A DNA stretch of 45,035 nt from Armatimonadota bacterium (GTDB lineage Bacteria; Sysuimicrobiota; Sysuimicrobiia; Sysuimicrobiales; Kaftiobacteriaceae). The DNA lies in the NCBI GenBank assembly GCA_020028455.1, contig JAHZOA010000003.1:1-45035 (forward strand), given 5' to 3'. Below, piece by piece: positions 44,557 to 45,035 of this stretch (position 1 is its first letter; the number at the start of each line of letters is the position of its first letter). Under the pieces are notes generated by a model. The model did no database searches. It saw nothing but the letters and a program-made list of their open reading frames with translations, and was not told the origin of the DNA. The position numbers and the translations under genes were made by a program.

Positions 44557-45035
44557 TTAGACTGCTGTCACACTCTGACGGCCGAGGAGTTGGGAGAACT
44601 CCTTGTCGCTCGTAGCTTTCGTAGCGGCATCTTCGTAGGTAACTTTCTTCTGCTCGACAAGATCGCGCAGCGCCTGGTTGAGCGTCTGCATCCCTTCGCG
44701 GCCACCTGACATCATCGCCGATGGGATCTGGAAGTTCTTGCCCTCGCGGATGAGGTTTCGAATCGCGCCGGTGGCCAGCATGACTTCGATGGCTGCGACA
44801 CGTCCCCCACCGCCCGCCAAAGGGACCAGCGTTTGAGAAATCACCCCCTCCAGCGCCAAGGAAAGCTGCGTGCGGATCTGCGCCTGCTGATGCGGCGGGA
44901 ACACATCAATGATCCGATCGATCGTCTGCGGCGCGTTTTGCGTGTGGAGCGTCGCAAAGACGAGGTGCCCGGTTTCAGCCGCAGTGATCGCTGTGCTGAT
45001 CGTCTCGAGGTCCCGCATTTCGCCGATGAGGATGA
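44557..45035 (-). CDS. pilT: Twitching motility/retraction ATPase PilT, partial (5' part beyond right edge)
   Basis: ILIGEMRDLETISTAITAAETGHLVFATLHTQNAPQTIDRIIDVFPPHQQAQIRTQLSLALEGVISQTLVP; open to the right edge. Confidence 0.95.
   Translation of the reverse strand, partial: ILIGEMRDLETISTAITAAETGHLVFATLHTQNAPQTIDRIIDVFPPHQQAQIRTQLSLALEGVISQTLVPLAGGGGRVAAIEVMLATGAIRNLIREGKNFQIPSAMMSGGREGMQTLNQALRDLVEQKKVTYEDAATKATSDKEFSQLLGRQSVTAV

Overview
The window is a GC-rich bacterial chromosome segment from an unplaced lineage. A T-box riboswitch and a Gram-positive-type LexA box suggest a monoderm-like relative (weak inference). Left to right it contains: (i) a compact minus-strand operon (RecA/Rad51-like protein, 92-aa protein, family-B DNA polymerase) whose polymerase runs off the left edge and is absent from the ORF track; a perfect CGAAC-N4-GTTCG SOS box lies just upstream; (ii) HupE/UreJ, TPR and DUF4331 genes divergent from an ECF sigma/RskA-like anti-sigma pair; (iii) DUF420; (iv) a thiolase, three enoyl-CoA hydratase/isomerase genes and an EthD-like gene; (v) SPOR, PilZ and LPG_synthase_TM-like proteins; (vi) a type IV pilus locus (pilO/N/M, PilX-, PilW-, PilV- and GspH-like prepilins, a Wzy/O-antigen-ligase-like protein, a pilin, pilC, two PilB/GspE ATPases, pilT at the right edge) with an embedded two-component system and HD and HEAT proteins; (vii) valS with a T-box leader, lon, clpX, clpP, tig, tRNA-Leu(TAG) and tRNA-Lys(CTT). 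Several families of palindromic intergenic repeats occur. The strongest candidate for an under-described system is the putative LexA-controlled PolB cassette at 1-2245. By eye its polymerase has lost the exonuclease motifs and its RecA-like partner has lost both Walker motifs. It looks like a bacterial PolB2/Dpo2-type translesion mutasome, analogous to ImuA-ImuB-DnaE2. All calls are from manual reading; no searches were run.
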